DNA of 64,000 nucleotides from Kitasatospora albolonga (lineage in GTDB: Bacteria > Actinomycetota > Actinomycetes > Streptomycetales > Streptomycetaceae). The DNA lies in NCBI GenBank assembly GCA_002082585.1, contig CP020563.1, positions 4,210,001-4,274,000 of the forward strand, in the 5' to 3' direction. The position numbers were made by a program, and so were the translations under genes. Positions within the stretch are counted from its first letter, which is position 1; each line of letters starts with the position of its first letter. This document shows, in pieces, positions 15,610 to 25,527 of the stretch. The notes below the pieces were generated by a model. The model saw only the letters and a list, made by a program, of their open reading frames with translations. It made no database searches and had not been told where the DNA came from.

Positions 15610-16286
15610 CCACCCGTATCGGCGTCGTCACTTTTCCCGGCACCCTGGACGATCAGGACGCCCTGCGCGCGGTCCGGATCGCGGGCGCGGAGCCCGTATC
15701 GCTCTGGCACCGCGACAAGGATCTGCACCAGGTCGACGCGGTCGTCCTGGCCGGCGGCTTCTCCTACGGGGACTACCTCCGGGCCGGAGCCATCTCGCGC
15801 TTCTCGCCGGTGATGGAGACGCTCATCGAGCAGGCGAAGGCCGGTCTGCCGGTCCTCGGCATCTGCAACGGCTTCCAGATCCTGACCGAGGCGCACCTGC
15901 TGCCCGGCGCGATGCTGCGCAACAACCACCTCCACTTCATCTGCCGCGACCAGAAGCTGCGGGTGGAGAACGCGGAGACCGCCTGGACCGCCGACTACAG
16001 CGCGGGCCAGGAGATCAGCGTCCCGCTCAAGAACATGGACGGCCGGTACACCGCCGACGAGCGCACGCTCGACGAGCTGGAGGCCGAGGGCCGGGTCGCC
16101 TTCCGCTACCTGGACGGCAACCCCAACGGCTCGCTCCGTGACATCGCGGGCATCACCAACGCGGCGGGCAACATCGTCGGTCTGATGCCGCACCCGGAGC
16201 ACGCCGTCGAGCCGCTCATCGGCACCGGCCGCACCGACGGCCTCGGTTTCTTCACCTCGATCATCAAGAAGCTGGTCAACGCATGA
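15606..16286 (+). CDS. purQ: FGAM synthase glutaminase subunit PurQ
   Basis: 226 aa, GTG start. Class I glutamine amidotransferase that supplies ammonia to PurL. The nucleophile Cys lies in [10 protein letters not shown], and the catalytic His/Glu pair in [11 protein letters not shown] near the end; [13 protein letters not shown] at the N-terminus and [12 protein letters not shown] are family signatures. It overlaps purS upstream (GTGA) and purL downstream (ATGA), so the three subunits should be made in fixed ratio. Confidence 0.97.
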   Translation: MTTRIGVVTFPGTLDDQDALRAVRIAGAEPVSLWHRDKDLHQVDAVVLAGGFSYGDYLRAGAISRFSPVMETLIEQAKAGLPVLGICNGFQILTEAHLLPGAMLRNNHLHFICRDQKLRVENAETAWTADYSAGQEISVPLKNMDGRYTADERTLDELEAEGRVAFRYLDGNPNGSLRDIAGITNAAGNIVGLMPHPEHAVEPLIGTGRTDGLGFFTSIIKKLVNA

Positions 16287-18532
16287 GCCTGGATACGGTC
16301 AAGCACGCGGCCGAGACCCCGGACGCCGAGCAGCCCTGGAAGGAGCTCGGCCTCAAGGAGGACGAGTACGCCCGGATTCGCGAGATCCTGGGCCGCCGCC
16401 CCACCGGAGCCGAGCTCGCCATGTACTCGGTGATGTGGTCGGAGCACTGCTCGTACAAGAGCAGCAAGGTCCACCTCAAGCAGTTCGGCGAGAAGGTCCC
16501 CGTCAACGACGCGATGCTCGTCGGCATCGGGGAGAACGCGGGCGTCGTGGACGTCGGCCAGGGGTACGCGGTCACCTTCAAGGTCGAGTCGCACAACCAC
16601 CCCTCGTACATCGAGCCCTACCAGGGCGCGGCCACCGGTATCGGCGGCATTGTCCGTGACATCCTCGCGATGGGCGCCCGCCCGGTCGCCGTCGTCGACC
16701 CGCTGCGCTTCGGCGCCGCCGACCACCCCGACACCAAGCGCGTCCTGCCGGGCGTCGTCGCGGGCATCGGCGGCTACGGCAACTGCCTGGGCCTGCCCAA
16801 CATCGGCGGCGAGGTCGTCTTCGACGCCTGCTACCAGGGCAACCCGCTGGTCAACGCCGGGTGCATCGGCGTCATGAAGCACGAGGACATCCACCTCGCG
16901 AAGGCGTCCGGCGCGGGCAACAAGGTCATCCTGTACGGCGCCCGCACCGGCGGCGACGGCATCGGCGGTGTCTCGGTGCTGGCCTCGGAGACCTTCGAGT
17001 CGACCGGCCCCGCCAAGCGCCCGGCCGTCCAGGTCGGTGACCCCTTCCAGGAGAAGCTCCTCATCGAGTGCACCCTGGAGATCTTCCGGGAGAAGCTGGT
17101 CGACGGCATCCAGGACCTCGGCGGCGCCGGGCTCTCCTGCGCCACCTCCGAGCTGGCCTCGGCCGGTTCCGGCGGGATGCGCGTCGAGCTGGACACCGTG
17201 CCGCTGCGCGACTCCTCGCTCTCGCCCGAGGAGATCCTCATGAGCGAGTCGCAGGAGCGCATGTGCGCGATCGTCGAGCCGCAGCACGTGGACCGCTTCC
17301 TGGAGATCTGCGAGAAGTGGGACGTCATCGCCACCGTCATCGGTGAGGTGACCGAGGGCTCCCAGCTGGAGATCTTCTGGCACGGCGAGCAGATCGTGGA
17401 CGTGCCGCCGCGCACGGTCGCCCACGAAGGCCCGGTCTACCAGCGCCCGTTCGCCCGCCCGTCCTGGCAGGACGCGCTCCAGGCGGACGACGCGGGGAAC
17501 CTCGCCCGCCCGGCGAACGCCGTCGAGCTGCGCGAGCAGGTCCTCAAGCTGGTCGCCTCCCCGAACCAGGCGTCCAAGGCGTGGATCACCGACCAGTACG
17601 ACCGTTTCGTGCAGGGCAACACCGTGCTGGCGATGCCCGAGGACGCTGGCATGGTCCGGATCGACGCCGACTCCAACCTGGGTGTGGCGATGGCGACGGA
17701 CGGCAACGGCCGGTACGCCAAGCTCGACCCGTACGCGGGCGCGCAGCTCGCGCTGGCGGAGTCGTACCGCAACGTCGCCGCCTCCGGCGCCAAGCCGCTC
17801 GCCATCTCCAACTGCCTGAACTTCGGCTCCCCCGAGGACCCGGACGTCATGTGGCAGTTCGCCGAGGCCACGCGCGGTCTCGCGGACGGCTGCCTGGAGC
17901 TGGGCACCCCGGTCACCGGCGGCAATGTCTCGCTCTACAACCAGACCGGTGAGACGGCGATCCACCCGACGCCGGTCGTGGCCGTGCTCGGTGTGATCGA
18001 CGACGTCACCCGGCGTACGCCGGTCGCCTTCGCGGAAGAGGGCCAGCTCCTCTACCTGCTCGGTGACACGGCGGAGGAGTTCGGCGGCTCGGCCTGGTCC
18101 GAGGTCGTCCACCAGCACCTCGGCGGTCTGCCGCCGAAGGTGGACCTGGGCCGCGAGAAGCTGCTCGCCGAGATCCTCATCTCCGCCTCGCGCGACGGCA
18201 TGATCGACGCGGCGCACGACCTGTCCGACGGCGGCCTGATCCAGGCGGTCACCGAGTCCTGCCTGCGCGGCGGGAAGGGCGCCCGGCTGGTCGTGCCGGA
18301 CGGCCTGGACGCGTTCACGTTCCTCTTCTCCGAGTCGGCGGGGCGCGCGGTCGTCGCGGTCCCGCGCAGCGAGGAGCTCCGCTTCACCGACATGTGCGGC
18401 GCGCGCGGTCTGCCCGTCGCCCGCATCGGTGTCGTGGACGGCGAAGAGATCGAGCTCCAGGGCGAGTTCAGCATCCCGCTGAGCGAGATCCGTACGGCGC
18501 ACGAGGCGACGATCCCCGCGCTGTTCGCCTGA
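16283..18532 (+). CDS. purL: FGAM synthase large subunit PurL
   Basis: 749 aa, ATG overlapping the purQ stop. This is the short PurL type that works with PurS and PurQ, catalysing ATP-dependent FGAR to FGAM conversion. Clear motifs: [12 protein letters not shown] near residue 55, [20 protein letters not shown] (ATP site), [14 protein letters not shown], the second-half [13 protein letters not shown] and [13 protein letters not shown]. Length is normal for Gram-positives. A strong terminator follows. Confidence 0.97.
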   Translation: MSLDTVKHAAETPDAEQPWKELGLKEDEYARIREILGRRPTGAELAMYSVMWSEHCSYKSSKVHLKQFGEKVPVNDAMLVGIGENAGVVDVGQGYAVTFKVESHNHPSYIEPYQGAATGIGGIVRDILAMGARPVAVVDPLRFGAADHPDTKRVLPGVVAGIGGYGNCLGLPNIGGEVVFDACYQGNPLVNAGCIGVMKHEDIHLAKASGAGNKVILYGARTGGDGIGGVSVLASETFESTGPAKRPAVQVGDPFQEKLLIECTLEIFREKLVDGIQDLGGAGLSCATSELASAGSGGMRVELDTVPLRDSSLSPEEILMSESQERMCAIVEPQHVDRFLEICEKWDVIATVIGEVTEGSQLEIFWHGEQIVDVPPRTVAHEGPVYQRPFARPSWQDALQADDAGNLARPANAVELREQVLKLVASPNQASKAWITDQYDRFVQGNTVLAMPEDAGMVRIDADSNLGVAMATDGNGRYAKLDPYAGAQLALAESYRNVAASGAKPLAISNCLNFGSPEDPDVMWQFAEATRGLADGCLELGTPVTGGNVSLYNQTGETAIHPTPVVAVLGVIDDVTRRTPVAFAEEGQLLYLLGDTAEEFGGSAWSEVVHQHLGGLPPKVDLGREKLLAEILISASRDGMIDAAHDLSDGGLIQAVTESCLRGGKGARLVVPDGLDAFTFLFSESAGRAVVAVPRSEELRFTDMCGARGLPVARIGVVDGEEIELQGEFSIPLSEIRTAHEATIPALFA

Positions 18533-18555
18533 GCCGCGCGCCGACCGGCGTTCTC

Positions 18556-18590
18556 GAAGCCCCCGCCCGGGCCCTCCGGGTGGGGGCTTC
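18556..18590 (+). terminator. Terminator after purSQL
   Basis: GAAGCCCCCGCCCGG at 18556-18570 pairs with CCGGGTGGGGGCTTC at 18576-18590 (one G-T pair), followed by GGCCTTCCTC. It closes the purSQL operon. Confidence 0.85.
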
Positions 18591-18617
18591 GGCCTTCCTC
18601 GGGCCCTCTTGATGGCG

Positions 18618-18633
18618 ATTACGTCATTACGTA
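18618..18633 (+). promoter_or_regulatory. ATTACGT direct repeat before the ArsR gene
   Basis: ATTACGT occurs twice with one base between (about 18618-18632), ending 12 bp before the ArsR-family start codon. It stands out from the GC-rich surroundings and could be both the promoter -10 area and an operator for the regulator itself. Inferred from position only. Confidence 0.4.
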
Positions 18634-18644
18634 AGTTCGCTGTC

Positions 18645-19163
18645 ATGGAGCTGGAACAGCGGGTCGCCGAGCTGGAGAGGCGGCTCACGGCGCTGGAGCG
18701 GCGGGACCGCGAGGCCCCCCGCCTGGGCGACGGCGACTTCTGGGCGCTGAACGGGCTGAAACAGCAGCTCGCCGACGTCGGAGAGGCCGCCGCCGACGGG
18801 GGCGTGCTCTTCACGGGCGCGGTCCGGCTGCCCACCGGCGAGCAGTACGAGTGGCAGTACGGCGCCCTCACCGGCGCCCTCCTCGATGGGGAGGGCGTGG
18901 ACGACGCGTCGGCGTCGGCGGATTCGCTCGCCGCGCTGGGCCACCCGGTACGGCTGCGCCTGCTCCGCGAGATCCTCGGCGGCCGTCGTACCGCCGCCGA
19001 GCTGGCCGCACTCGACGCGGTCGGCACCACCGGCCAGATCTACCACCACCTGCGCCAGCTGACCGGCGCGGGCTGGCTGCACACCACCGGCCGCGGCCGG
19101 TACGAGGTGCCGGCCGCCCGGGTGGTGCCGCTGCTGGTGGTGCTGGCGGCGGCGACACCGTAG
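18645..19163 (+). CDS. ArsR-family winged-helix regulator
   Basis: 172 aa from ATG 18645 (an upstream in-frame ATG at 18612 lies inside the repeat element and is less likely). The N-terminus is a short coiled coil (MELEQRVAELERRLTALERR), unusual for the family. The C-terminal half is a winged helix: ALGHPVRLRLLREIL, TAAELAALDAVGTTGQIYHH as the recognition region, and RGRYEVPAARVVPLL as the wing and final helix. No metal-binding CxC is present, so it is not a metal sensor of the SmtB class. It sits 30 bp before an M23 peptidase gene and is probably co-transcribed with it. Confidence 0.85.
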   Translation: MELEQRVAELERRLTALERRDREAPRLGDGDFWALNGLKQQLADVGEAAADGGVLFTGAVRLPTGEQYEWQYGALTGALLDGEGVDDASASADSLAALGHPVRLRLLREILGGRRTAAELAALDAVGTTGQIYHHLRQLTGAGWLHTTGRGRYEVPAARVVPLLVVLAAATP

Positions 19164-19192
19164 AAGCAACGGAGCATCAGGGGAGAGCGAGC

Positions 19193-20074
19193 ATGTCCGT
19201 CCGCACAGCAGTGGAGAGGGCCCACCGGATCTCCTGGGTGGTGCTGCTCGCGCTGGTCGCCGCCGCGTTCTTCGTCGACCTGCCCGGACCGGGGTGGGCG
19301 ACCACGCTGCTGCCCGCGGGGGTCGTCTCGGCCCTCCTGCTGGCGGTGTTCGTCCTCCAGGGCAGGGCCGCCGCGCCGCGGGGCGAGCCGAGGGACCCGG
19401 TGGCGGTCGAGCCGCCGGTGACCGGCCGCTGGACCGCGCTGAACAGCCCGGCGGAGAAGACGCCGAGCCATGGGACGCACGTCCACGGGCAGACGTACGC
19501 GATCGACATCCTGGCCGAACCGGAGGGCGAGGACGGCGGGCCATCCGCCCGCCCCCCGTTCCGCTGGGTCTGGCCGGTCGTCCGCCGCAACGACCGCTTC
19601 CCGGCCTTCGGCGCCCCGCTGCTCGCGGTGGCGGACGCCACGGTCGTCCGGGTGAGCGACGGACAGCGTGACCACCTGAGCCGCAACTCGCTGCCCGCCC
19701 TCGCCTACCTGATGCTCATCGAGGGCAACGTCCGCATGACCCTCGGCGCGCACCGCATCTTCGGCAACCACGTGATCCTCGACCTCGGCGGCGGTACATA
19801 CGCGGCCTACGCCCACGTTCGGCGCGGCTCCCTGAAGGTGAGGGCCGGGGACAGGGTCCGGGCCGGGCAGGAGATCGGGCAGGTGGGCAACTCCGGCAAC
19901 ACCACCGAACCGCACCTCCACTTCCAGCTGATGGACCACCCGGACCTCCACACCGCCCGGGGCATCCCGTTCACCTGGCGGGGCGTCGGAGTCCCCGGAG
20001 GCGGCGAGACGTTCACCGTCGGGGAGCGGGCCGCATCGGCTCGACCGGGCACCGATGTCAGTGGGGCGGGCTAA
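19193..20074 (+). CDS. Membrane-anchored M23 (LytM) metallopeptidase
   Basis: 293 aa from ATG 19193 (GGGGAG 8 nt upstream). Two hydrophobic segments near residues 12-30 and 36-52 anchor it, with the peptidase domain outside. The zinc site of the family is recognisable: the first His and Asp in HVHGQTYAID and the second motif HLHFQLMDHPD; YAAYAHVRRGSLKVRAGD and GNSGNTTEPHLHF follow the LytM pattern. It should act on peptidoglycan cross-links or be a regulator of such an enzyme. The gene follows the ArsR regulator by 29 bp. Confidence 0.88.
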   Translation: MSVRTAVERAHRISWVVLLALVAAAFFVDLPGPGWATTLLPAGVVSALLLAVFVLQGRAAAPRGEPRDPVAVEPPVTGRWTALNSPAEKTPSHGTHVHGQTYAIDILAEPEGEDGGPSARPPFRWVWPVVRRNDRFPAFGAPLLAVADATVVRVSDGQRDHLSRNSLPALAYLMLIEGNVRMTLGAHRIFGNHVILDLGGGTYAAYAHVRRGSLKVRAGDRVRAGQEIGQVGNSGNTTEPHLHFQLMDHPDLHTARGIPFTWRGVGVPGGGETFTVGERAASARPGTDVSGAG

Positions 20075-20084
20075 CCTCGGCCCC

Positions 20085-20882
20085 ATGCCCCCGGCCAAGA
20101 AGCGCCCGCGCGCCTACGACCACCTCAGGACCCGGACGGCGGTCCTCGCCCAGTTCGCCCATGTCCGCGACGCCGTCGCCGGGTTGACGCCCGAGCAGCT
20201 CGCCCGGCCGACCCGGCTCGGTGACTGGACGGTCCGCGAGCTGGTCGCGCACATCGCGCTGGGGCTCGGCGCGGTCAGCCGGGACCTTGCCCTGCCGGAG
20301 CCGCCCGGACCCAAGCCCGCGACCACCCTCCTGGAGTGGGCACCGGCCGTCGCCGCGGCCGTCAGGGACACCACGGCCCCGCCCCCGTCCGCCGGGCGCC
20401 CCGACCTCCCCGCGCTGTACGGGGAGGTGGAGGCGGCCTTCCTCGCGGACGTGCCGGCCTCCGGCACGGGGGACCGGCTGCTGACCACCCGGGTCGGCTC
20501 CATGCGGCTGGCCGACTACCTGGTCACCCGGACCGTCGAACTCGTCGCCCACACGGACGACCTGAACGCGGCGCTCGGCCTGGAGATCCCGTACGACCGC
20601 CAGGCGCTGGCCGCCTGCACCCGGCTGCTGGCGGACACCCTCGCCGACCGGGCGCCCGGCGGTTCGGTCGAGGTGCGCGTCCCGCCGTTCGCGGTGGTCC
20701 AGTGCATCGGCGGCCCCAAGCACACCCGGGGCACCCCGCCCAACGTCGTGGAGACCGGCGCGCTGACCTGGGTCCGGCTCGCCACCGGGCGTACGGAGTG
20801 GGCGCGGGCCCTGGCGGACGCCGAGGTCAGCGCGAGCGGCGAGCGCGCCGACCTGGCGGAGCTGCTGCCGCTGATGGGGTGA
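20085..20882 (+). CDS. DinB-fold, mycothiol-dependent maleylpyruvate isomerase-family protein
   Basis: 265 aa from ATG 20085; ATG 20055 (275 aa) overlaps the preceding gene and is less likely. The N-terminal DinB/MDMPI helix bundle is seen in VAGLTPEQLARPTRLGDWT and VRELVAHIALG, with metal-ligand His positions in VAHI and the later TVELVAHTDDL. The C-terminal sterol-carrier-like region ends with a typical TWVRLATGRTEWARAL. The family includes mycothiol-dependent isomerases and detoxifying transferases; substrate cannot be told from sequence. Confidence 0.85.
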   Translation: MPPAKKRPRAYDHLRTRTAVLAQFAHVRDAVAGLTPEQLARPTRLGDWTVRELVAHIALGLGAVSRDLALPEPPGPKPATTLLEWAPAVAAAVRDTTAPPPSAGRPDLPALYGEVEAAFLADVPASGTGDRLLTTRVGSMRLADYLVTRTVELVAHTDDLNAALGLEIPYDRQALAACTRLLADTLADRAPGGSVEVRVPPFAVVQCIGGPKHTRGTPPNVVETGALTWVRLATGRTEWARALADAEVSASGERADLAELLPLMG

Positions 20883-20953
20883 GCCGCCCCCGTACGGAGC
20901 AGGCGCGGCGGAACGTACGGAACCGGATCGGGGCCCCGTTCCGTCAGATCGCC

Positions 20954-21814
20954 ATGCGCACACAACGTATGGCTACCGGCGTCAGCGTCCTGGCCCTCCT
21001 CACCCTCGCCGCCTGCGGTACGGACGCGGGTTCCGGCCCGGGTTCCGGTTCCGGGGGCGGTGGTGGCGGCGACACCGCGCGGAGCGATGTGCCCGTCACG
21101 GGGGTGGCGTGGAGCGTCGACTCCCTGACCGTCGACGGGAAGAGGACCGCGGCCCCCGAGGGCTCCCGGCTGGAGATCGACCGCAAGGGCCGGGCCACGG
21201 CCTACTTCGGCTGCAACCACATCGGCGCCAAGGCCGAGGTGGACGGCGACCGGATCACCCTGAGCGAGCAGGCGCACACGGAGATGGCGTGCGGGGAGAG
21301 CGTCGACGCGTTCGAGAAGGCCGCCGTCGCCGCGCTCGGCTCCGAGCTCACCGCGAAGCTCTCCGGCGAGAAGCTCACCCTCACCACCGAGGGCGACGAC
21401 ACCCTCGCGCTCAGCGAGGAGAAGGCCGCCGACCTGGTCGGCACCCGGTGGGCGGTGGACACCCTGCTCGACGGCGAGAGCGCGACCTCCGTCCCCGCCG
21501 ATCTGCCGGAGGACCGGGCGCCCCACCTGACCTTCGGCGAGGACGGCACGGTCCAGGGCAACTACGGCTGCAACTCCTACCGGGGCACCGCCGAGGTCAA
21601 GGGCTCCGCGATCACCTTCGGCCCGCCGGCCGGTACCAAGAAGCTGTGCCCGGACGCGGAGATGGAGACGGAGCGCGCGGTCCTCGCGGTCCTGGACGGC
21701 CCGGCGACGTACACGGTCAAGGGCCGTACGCTCACCATCACCGCGGACGACGGCAGGGGCATCGCCGCCACCGTCGCACCGGAGGAGGGCGAGGGCACCC
21801 GGGAACAGGGGTGA
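20954..21814 (+). CDS. META-domain lipoprotein
   Basis: 286 aa. Lipoprotein signal MRTQRMATGVSVLALLTLAAC with the Cys at residue 21, followed by a Gly/Ser-rich linker. Two tandem META (HslJ-like) domains follow: the first has LEIDRKGRATAYFGCNHI and TEMACGESVDAFEKA, the second LTFGEDGTVQGNYGCNSY and TKKLCPDAEMETERAV; each keeps the paired cysteines of the family. Located on the outer face of the membrane. META proteins are linked to stress resistance and secretion but have no known catalysis. Confidence 0.9.
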   Translation: MRTQRMATGVSVLALLTLAACGTDAGSGPGSGSGGGGGGDTARSDVPVTGVAWSVDSLTVDGKRTAAPEGSRLEIDRKGRATAYFGCNHIGAKAEVDGDRITLSEQAHTEMACGESVDAFEKAAVAALGSELTAKLSGEKLTLTTEGDDTLALSEEKAADLVGTRWAVDTLLDGESATSVPADLPEDRAPHLTFGEDGTVQGNYGCNSYRGTAEVKGSAITFGPPAGTKKLCPDAEMETERAVLAVLDGPATYTVKGRTLTITADDGRGIAATVAPEEGEGTREQG

Positions 21815-21866
21815 ACCCCCTTCCCGGCGTGGACACCGGTGTGAGGCTCACCACGAAACGAGCGTT

Positions 21867-21924
21867 CGGCCGACGGCCGCGGCGGGTTCGGGGCGGGTTC
21901 ACCGAGCGCCACGGCCGTCGGCCG
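21867..21924 (+). terminator. Long inverted repeat after the META gene
   Basis: 16-nt arms (CGGCCGACGGCCGCGG at 21867-21882; complement at 21909-21924, one mismatch) around a 26-nt loop, 50 bp after the META stop. The rest of the 363-bp gap to purF (to 22177) shows no gene. Confidence 0.7.
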
Positions 21925-22140
21925 CCGCCCGGCCGGAGACCCTCGGCCCTACTGGCTGGTAACCGGCCTCCCGGCCCGGCAGTGAGCCCCGCGTCCGTCC
22001 CCCGGGCCCCGTACCGCCTGCCTCGCGGTCACCCACCGTGACCGGCCGAAGTCCCGCGAATCACCCGCCCGGCGCCTGCCCGGCGCGGCGGGCGGAGCCG
22101 TTCCCCGTGTTCCGTACCGGCTTCGCCGACCGGTCCCCAA

Positions 22141-22169
22141 TTCGGACCAGTGGTCGATCTCGCCTACAC
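22141..22169 (+). promoter_or_regulatory. Possible purF promoter
   Basis: TTCGGA at 22141-22146 and TACACT at 22164-22169 are separated by 17 bp, and the -10-like box ends 8 bp before the GTG of purF, so the transcript could be leaderless. This is pattern matching only. Confidence 0.35.
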
Positions 22170-22177
22170 TCGGTGCC

Positions 22178-23704
22178 GTGCCCCGTGGTGATGGACGACT
22201 CAACCACGACCTGCTCCCCGGAGAGAAAGGCCCCCAGGACGCTTGTGGCGTCTTCGGTGTCTGGGCTCCGGGTGAAGAGGTCGCCAAGCTCACCTATTTC
22301 GGACTGTATGCCCTGCAGCACCGCGGACAGGAATCCGCGGGCATCGCAGTGAGCAACGGGTCCCAGATCCTGGTCTTCAAGGACATGGGACTGGTCTCGC
22401 AGGTCTTCGACGAAACGTCTCTGGGTTCCCTCCAGGGCCATATCGCGGTCGGTCATGCCCGCTACTCCACCACCGGTGCCTCGGTGTGGGAGAACGCGCA
22501 GCCGACGTTCCGTGCCACCGCGCACGGCTCGATCGCCCTCGGCCACAACGGGAACCTGGTCAACACGGCCCAGCTCGCGGAGATGGTCGCCGACCTCCCC
22601 CGCAAGGACGGCCGGGCGACCCAGGTCGCCGCGACCAACGACACCGACCTGGTGACCGCGCTGCTCGCCGGACAGCGCGACGAGAACGACAAGCCGCTGA
22701 CCATCGAGGAAGCCGCCGCCAAGGTGCTCCCCGACGTCAAGGGCGCGTTCTCGCTCGTCTTCATGGACGAGCACACCCTCTACGCCGCCCGTGACCCGCA
22801 GGGCATCCGCCCGCTGGTCCTCGGCCGCCTGGAGCGCGGCTGGGTGGTCGCGTCGGAGTCCGCCGCACTCGACATCTGCGGCGCCAGCTATGTACGCGAG
22901 ATCGAGCCGGGCGAGCTCATCGCCATCGACGAGAACGGTCTGCGCACCTCTCGATTCGCAGAAGCGAAGCCCAAGGGCTGTGTCTTCGAGTACGTCTACC
23001 TGGCCCGTCCGGACACCGACATCGCCGGCCGGAACGTGTACCTCTCCCGGGTGGAGATGGGCCGCAAGCTGGCCGAAGAGGCGCCCGTCGAGGCGGATCT
23101 GGTCATAGCGACCCCGGAATCCGGCACCCCCGCCGCGATCGGGTACGCGGAGGCCAGCGGCATCCCGTTCGGCGCCGGACTGGTGAAGAACGCCTATGTC
23201 GGCCGGACCTTCATCCAGCCCTCGCAGACCATCCGCCAGCTCGGTATCCGGCTCAAGCTGAACCCGCTGAAGGAAGTCATCAAGGGCAAGCGCCTGGTGG
23301 TCGTGGACGACTCGATCGTCCGCGGCAACACCCAGCGCGCGCTGGTCCGGATGCTCCGCGAGGCCGGGGCCGCCGAGATCCACATCCGGATCTCCTCGCC
23401 GCCGGTGAAGTGGCCCTGCTTCTTCGGGATCGACTTCGCCACCCGCGCCGAGCTGATCGCCAACGGCATGACCGTGGACGAGATCCGCACCTCGATGGGG
23501 GCGGACTCCCTCGCGTACATCTCGATCGACTCCATGATCGAGGCGACCACGATCGACAAGCCCAACCTGTGCCGCGCCTGCTTCGACGGTGAGTACCCGA
23601 TGGAGCTCCCGGACCCGGAGCTGCTCGGGAAGCAGCTGCTGGAGACCGAGCTGGCGGCAGGGCCCGCGGCCACCGCTGCGGCCGACGCGCTGCGCCGTCC
23701 GTGA
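22178..23704 (+). CDS. purF: Amidophosphoribosyltransferase (PurF)
   Basis: 508 aa, GTG start. First committed step of purine synthesis: PRPP plus glutamine to phosphoribosylamine. The precursor has a 22-residue propeptide before the nucleophile Cys23 (QDACGVFGVWAPG). Other landmarks are YFGLYALQHRGQESAGI, HNGNLVN, the PRPP-binding VVVDDSIVRGNT, and cysteines for a 4Fe-4S cluster in CFFGIDF and LCRACFDGEYP, marking the B. subtilis-like, iron-sulfur form. purM follows after 60 bp and is probably co-transcribed. Confidence 0.97.
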   Translation: MPRGDGRLNHDLLPGEKGPQDACGVFGVWAPGEEVAKLTYFGLYALQHRGQESAGIAVSNGSQILVFKDMGLVSQVFDETSLGSLQGHIAVGHARYSTTGASVWENAQPTFRATAHGSIALGHNGNLVNTAQLAEMVADLPRKDGRATQVAATNDTDLVTALLAGQRDENDKPLTIEEAAAKVLPDVKGAFSLVFMDEHTLYAARDPQGIRPLVLGRLERGWVVASESAALDICGASYVREIEPGELIAIDENGLRTSRFAEAKPKGCVFEYVYLARPDTDIAGRNVYLSRVEMGRKLAEEAPVEADLVIATPESGTPAAIGYAEASGIPFGAGLVKNAYVGRTFIQPSQTIRQLGIRLKLNPLKEVIKGKRLVVVDDSIVRGNTQRALVRMLREAGAAEIHIRISSPPVKWPCFFGIDFATRAELIANGMTVDEIRTSMGADSLAYISIDSMIEATTIDKPNLCRACFDGEYPMELPDPELLGKQLLETELAAGPAATAAADALRRP

Positions 23705-23764
23705 CCCGGACGGGCCGCCGCCCCTCCCACCAGCCCCGTATCTCCACACGAAAGATCCCAGGCC

Positions 23765-24838
23765 ATGTCTGAGACAACAGGTGCTTCCTACGCGGCCGCC
23801 GGCGTCGACATCGAAGCCGGTGACCGCGCCGTCGAGCTGATGAAGGAGTGGGTGAAGAAGACCCAGCGCCCCGAGGTCGCGGGCCTCGGCGGGCTCGGCG
23901 GCTTCGCCGGCCTCTTCGACGCCTCGGCGCTCAAGCGGTACGAGCGTCCGCTCCTCGCCTCGGCCACCGACGGTGTCGGGACCAAGGTGGACCTGGCGCG
24001 TCAGATGGGCGTGTACGACACCATCGGCCACGACCTCGTCGGCATGGTCGTGGACGACCTCGTCGTCTGCGGGGCCGAGCCGCTCTTCATGACCGACTAC
24101 ATCTGCGTCGGCAAGGTGCACCCCGAGCGTGTCGCGGCGATCGTGAAGGGCATCGCCGAGGGCTGCGTCCTCGCGGGCTGCGCCCTGGTCGGCGGCGAGA
24201 CGGCCGAGCACCCCGGTCTGCTGGGCCCGGACGACTTCGACGTCGCCGGAGCCGGTACGGGCGTGGTCGAGGCCGACCGGCTGCTGGGCCCGGACCGTAT
24301 CCGCACAGGTGACGCGGTCATCGCGATGGCGTCCTCCGGTCTTCACTCGAACGGGTACTCACTGGTCCGCCACGTGGTCTTCGACCGGGCCGGCTGGACG
24401 CTGGACCGCGAGATCGAGGAGTTCGGCCGGACGCTCGGCGAGGAGCTCCTGGAGCCGACCCGGATCTACTCGCTGGACTGCCTGGCGCTCACCCGGACGA
24501 CCGAGGTGCACGGCTTCAGCCACGTCACCGGCGGCGGTCTGGCCAACAACCTGGCCCGGGTCATCCCGGACGGGCTGCACGCCACCGTGGACCGCTCCAC
24601 CTGGACGCCGGGCGCGGTCTTCGACCTGGTCGGCAAGGCCGGGAACGTGGAGCAGCTGGAGCTGGAGAAGACGCTGAACATGGGCGTCGGCATGATCGCG
24701 ATCGTCCCGGCCGACTCGGTGGACGCCGCGCTGACGACGCTGGCCGACCGCGGGGTCGACTCCTGGGTCGCCGGGGAGATCACCGAGCGCGGTGACCACG
24801 CCACGGGCGCCGAGCTGACCGGCAGCTACGCACGCTGA
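23765..24838 (+). CDS. purM: AIR synthetase (PurM)
   Basis: 357 aa. It makes aminoimidazole ribonucleotide from FGAM with ATP and shares its fold with PurL. Signatures: YAAAGVDIEAGDRAVELMK, LLASATDGVGTKVDLARQMG, VDDLVVCGAEPLFMTDYI, ALVGGETAEHPG, and SSGLHSNGYSLVR; SHVTGGGLANNLARV near the end. Spacing to purF suggests one transcript. Two hairpins follow. Confidence 0.97.
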   Translation: MSETTGASYAAAGVDIEAGDRAVELMKEWVKKTQRPEVAGLGGLGGFAGLFDASALKRYERPLLASATDGVGTKVDLARQMGVYDTIGHDLVGMVVDDLVVCGAEPLFMTDYICVGKVHPERVAAIVKGIAEGCVLAGCALVGGETAEHPGLLGPDDFDVAGAGTGVVEADRLLGPDRIRTGDAVIAMASSGLHSNGYSLVRHVVFDRAGWTLDREIEEFGRTLGEELLEPTRIYSLDCLALTRTTEVHGFSHVTGGGLANNLARVIPDGLHATVDRSTWTPGAVFDLVGKAGNVEQLELEKTLNMGVGMIAIVPADSVDAALTTLADRGVDSWVAGEITERGDHATGAELTGSYAR

Positions 24839-24852
24839 ACCGTACGACGTAC

Positions 24853-24973
24853 GCCGTGGTGCGCGGGGCTCCCCGCCCGGCGCACCACGGAGGCACCGGC
24901 ACCGGCCGGGACATGGGCCGGGATACGGGTCGGGACACACAGAACCCGGCCCGGGGCAGGCCCGGACCGGGTT
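24853..24973. terminator. Two hairpins between purM and the DUF3073 gene
   Basis: CCGTGGTGCG/CGCACCACGG at 24853-24862 and 24881-24890 forms a 10-bp stem after purM. A second, imperfect stem AACCCGGCCCGGG/CCCGGACCGGGTT spans about 24943-24973. They lie between convergent genes and can terminate both. Confidence 0.7.
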
Positions 24974-24990
24974 GATGTGTCAGCGCGAGG

Positions 24991-25248
24991 TCAAGCGCCG
25001 CGGCGCTGTGACGACGGACCGGACTGATCGTCCTGATCCTCGTCATCGTCCTTGTTGTAGCGATCCGCGTACTGTGCGTACGGGTCATCTTCCTCGTCGT
25101 CGTCCTCGAACGGCTCGGCGTTCGGTGGCTGACTCGAAGGCGATGCGCCCAGCTCATTGGCCAGACGCGACAGGTCCGTCCCGCCGCTGCTGTACTTCAG
25201 CTGGCGGGCGACCTTGGTCTGCTTGGCCTTTGCCCGGCCGCGCCCCAT
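24991..25248 (-). CDS. DUF3073-family protein
   Basis: 85 aa from ATG 25248, chosen for GAGGGGG just upstream and because it gives the family start MGRGRAKAKQTKVARQLKY. The N-terminus is strongly basic; the C-terminal half is acidic (FEDDDEEDDPYAQYADRY and KDDDEDQDD). This small actinobacterial protein has no known function; its position beside purM and vdh is, from memory, conserved in Streptomyces. The charge split suggests nucleic-acid or ribosome binding, which is inference. Confidence 0.9.
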   Translation of the reverse strand: MGRGRAKAKQTKVARQLKYSSGGTDLSRLANELGASPSSQPPNAEPFEDDDEEDDPYAQYADRYNKDDDEDQDDQSGPSSQRRGA

Positions 25249-25527
25249 GGCTCGACCCCCTCGGTGACGGGGCTCGACGGCCCCAGAGTCTTGACACGCG
25301 TTCATGTTTCAGGACGGGCTCTCGACAGAGAGACCGTGCCCGTAGGGCTTTAACGGTACCTGCTTCCGTGGCCATACGGTACGCCGCCCGTGTCCTGCGC
25401 CCGGTGCAGGACCAGTGAGGAGCCCCGTCCCCGCTGGTCAACTGCGATTTTAACCTCTTCTGGGCGCACGACCCGCCGACCGGCGTGAGTCTTGTCTCCC
25501 GCCGGTCGGCGCGCCGCCCCTTCCGCG

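Noticed and set aside
16106..19030. Long open frame antisense to purL
   Set aside because: Runs across two real genes and their terminator; typical shadow of high-GC third positions.
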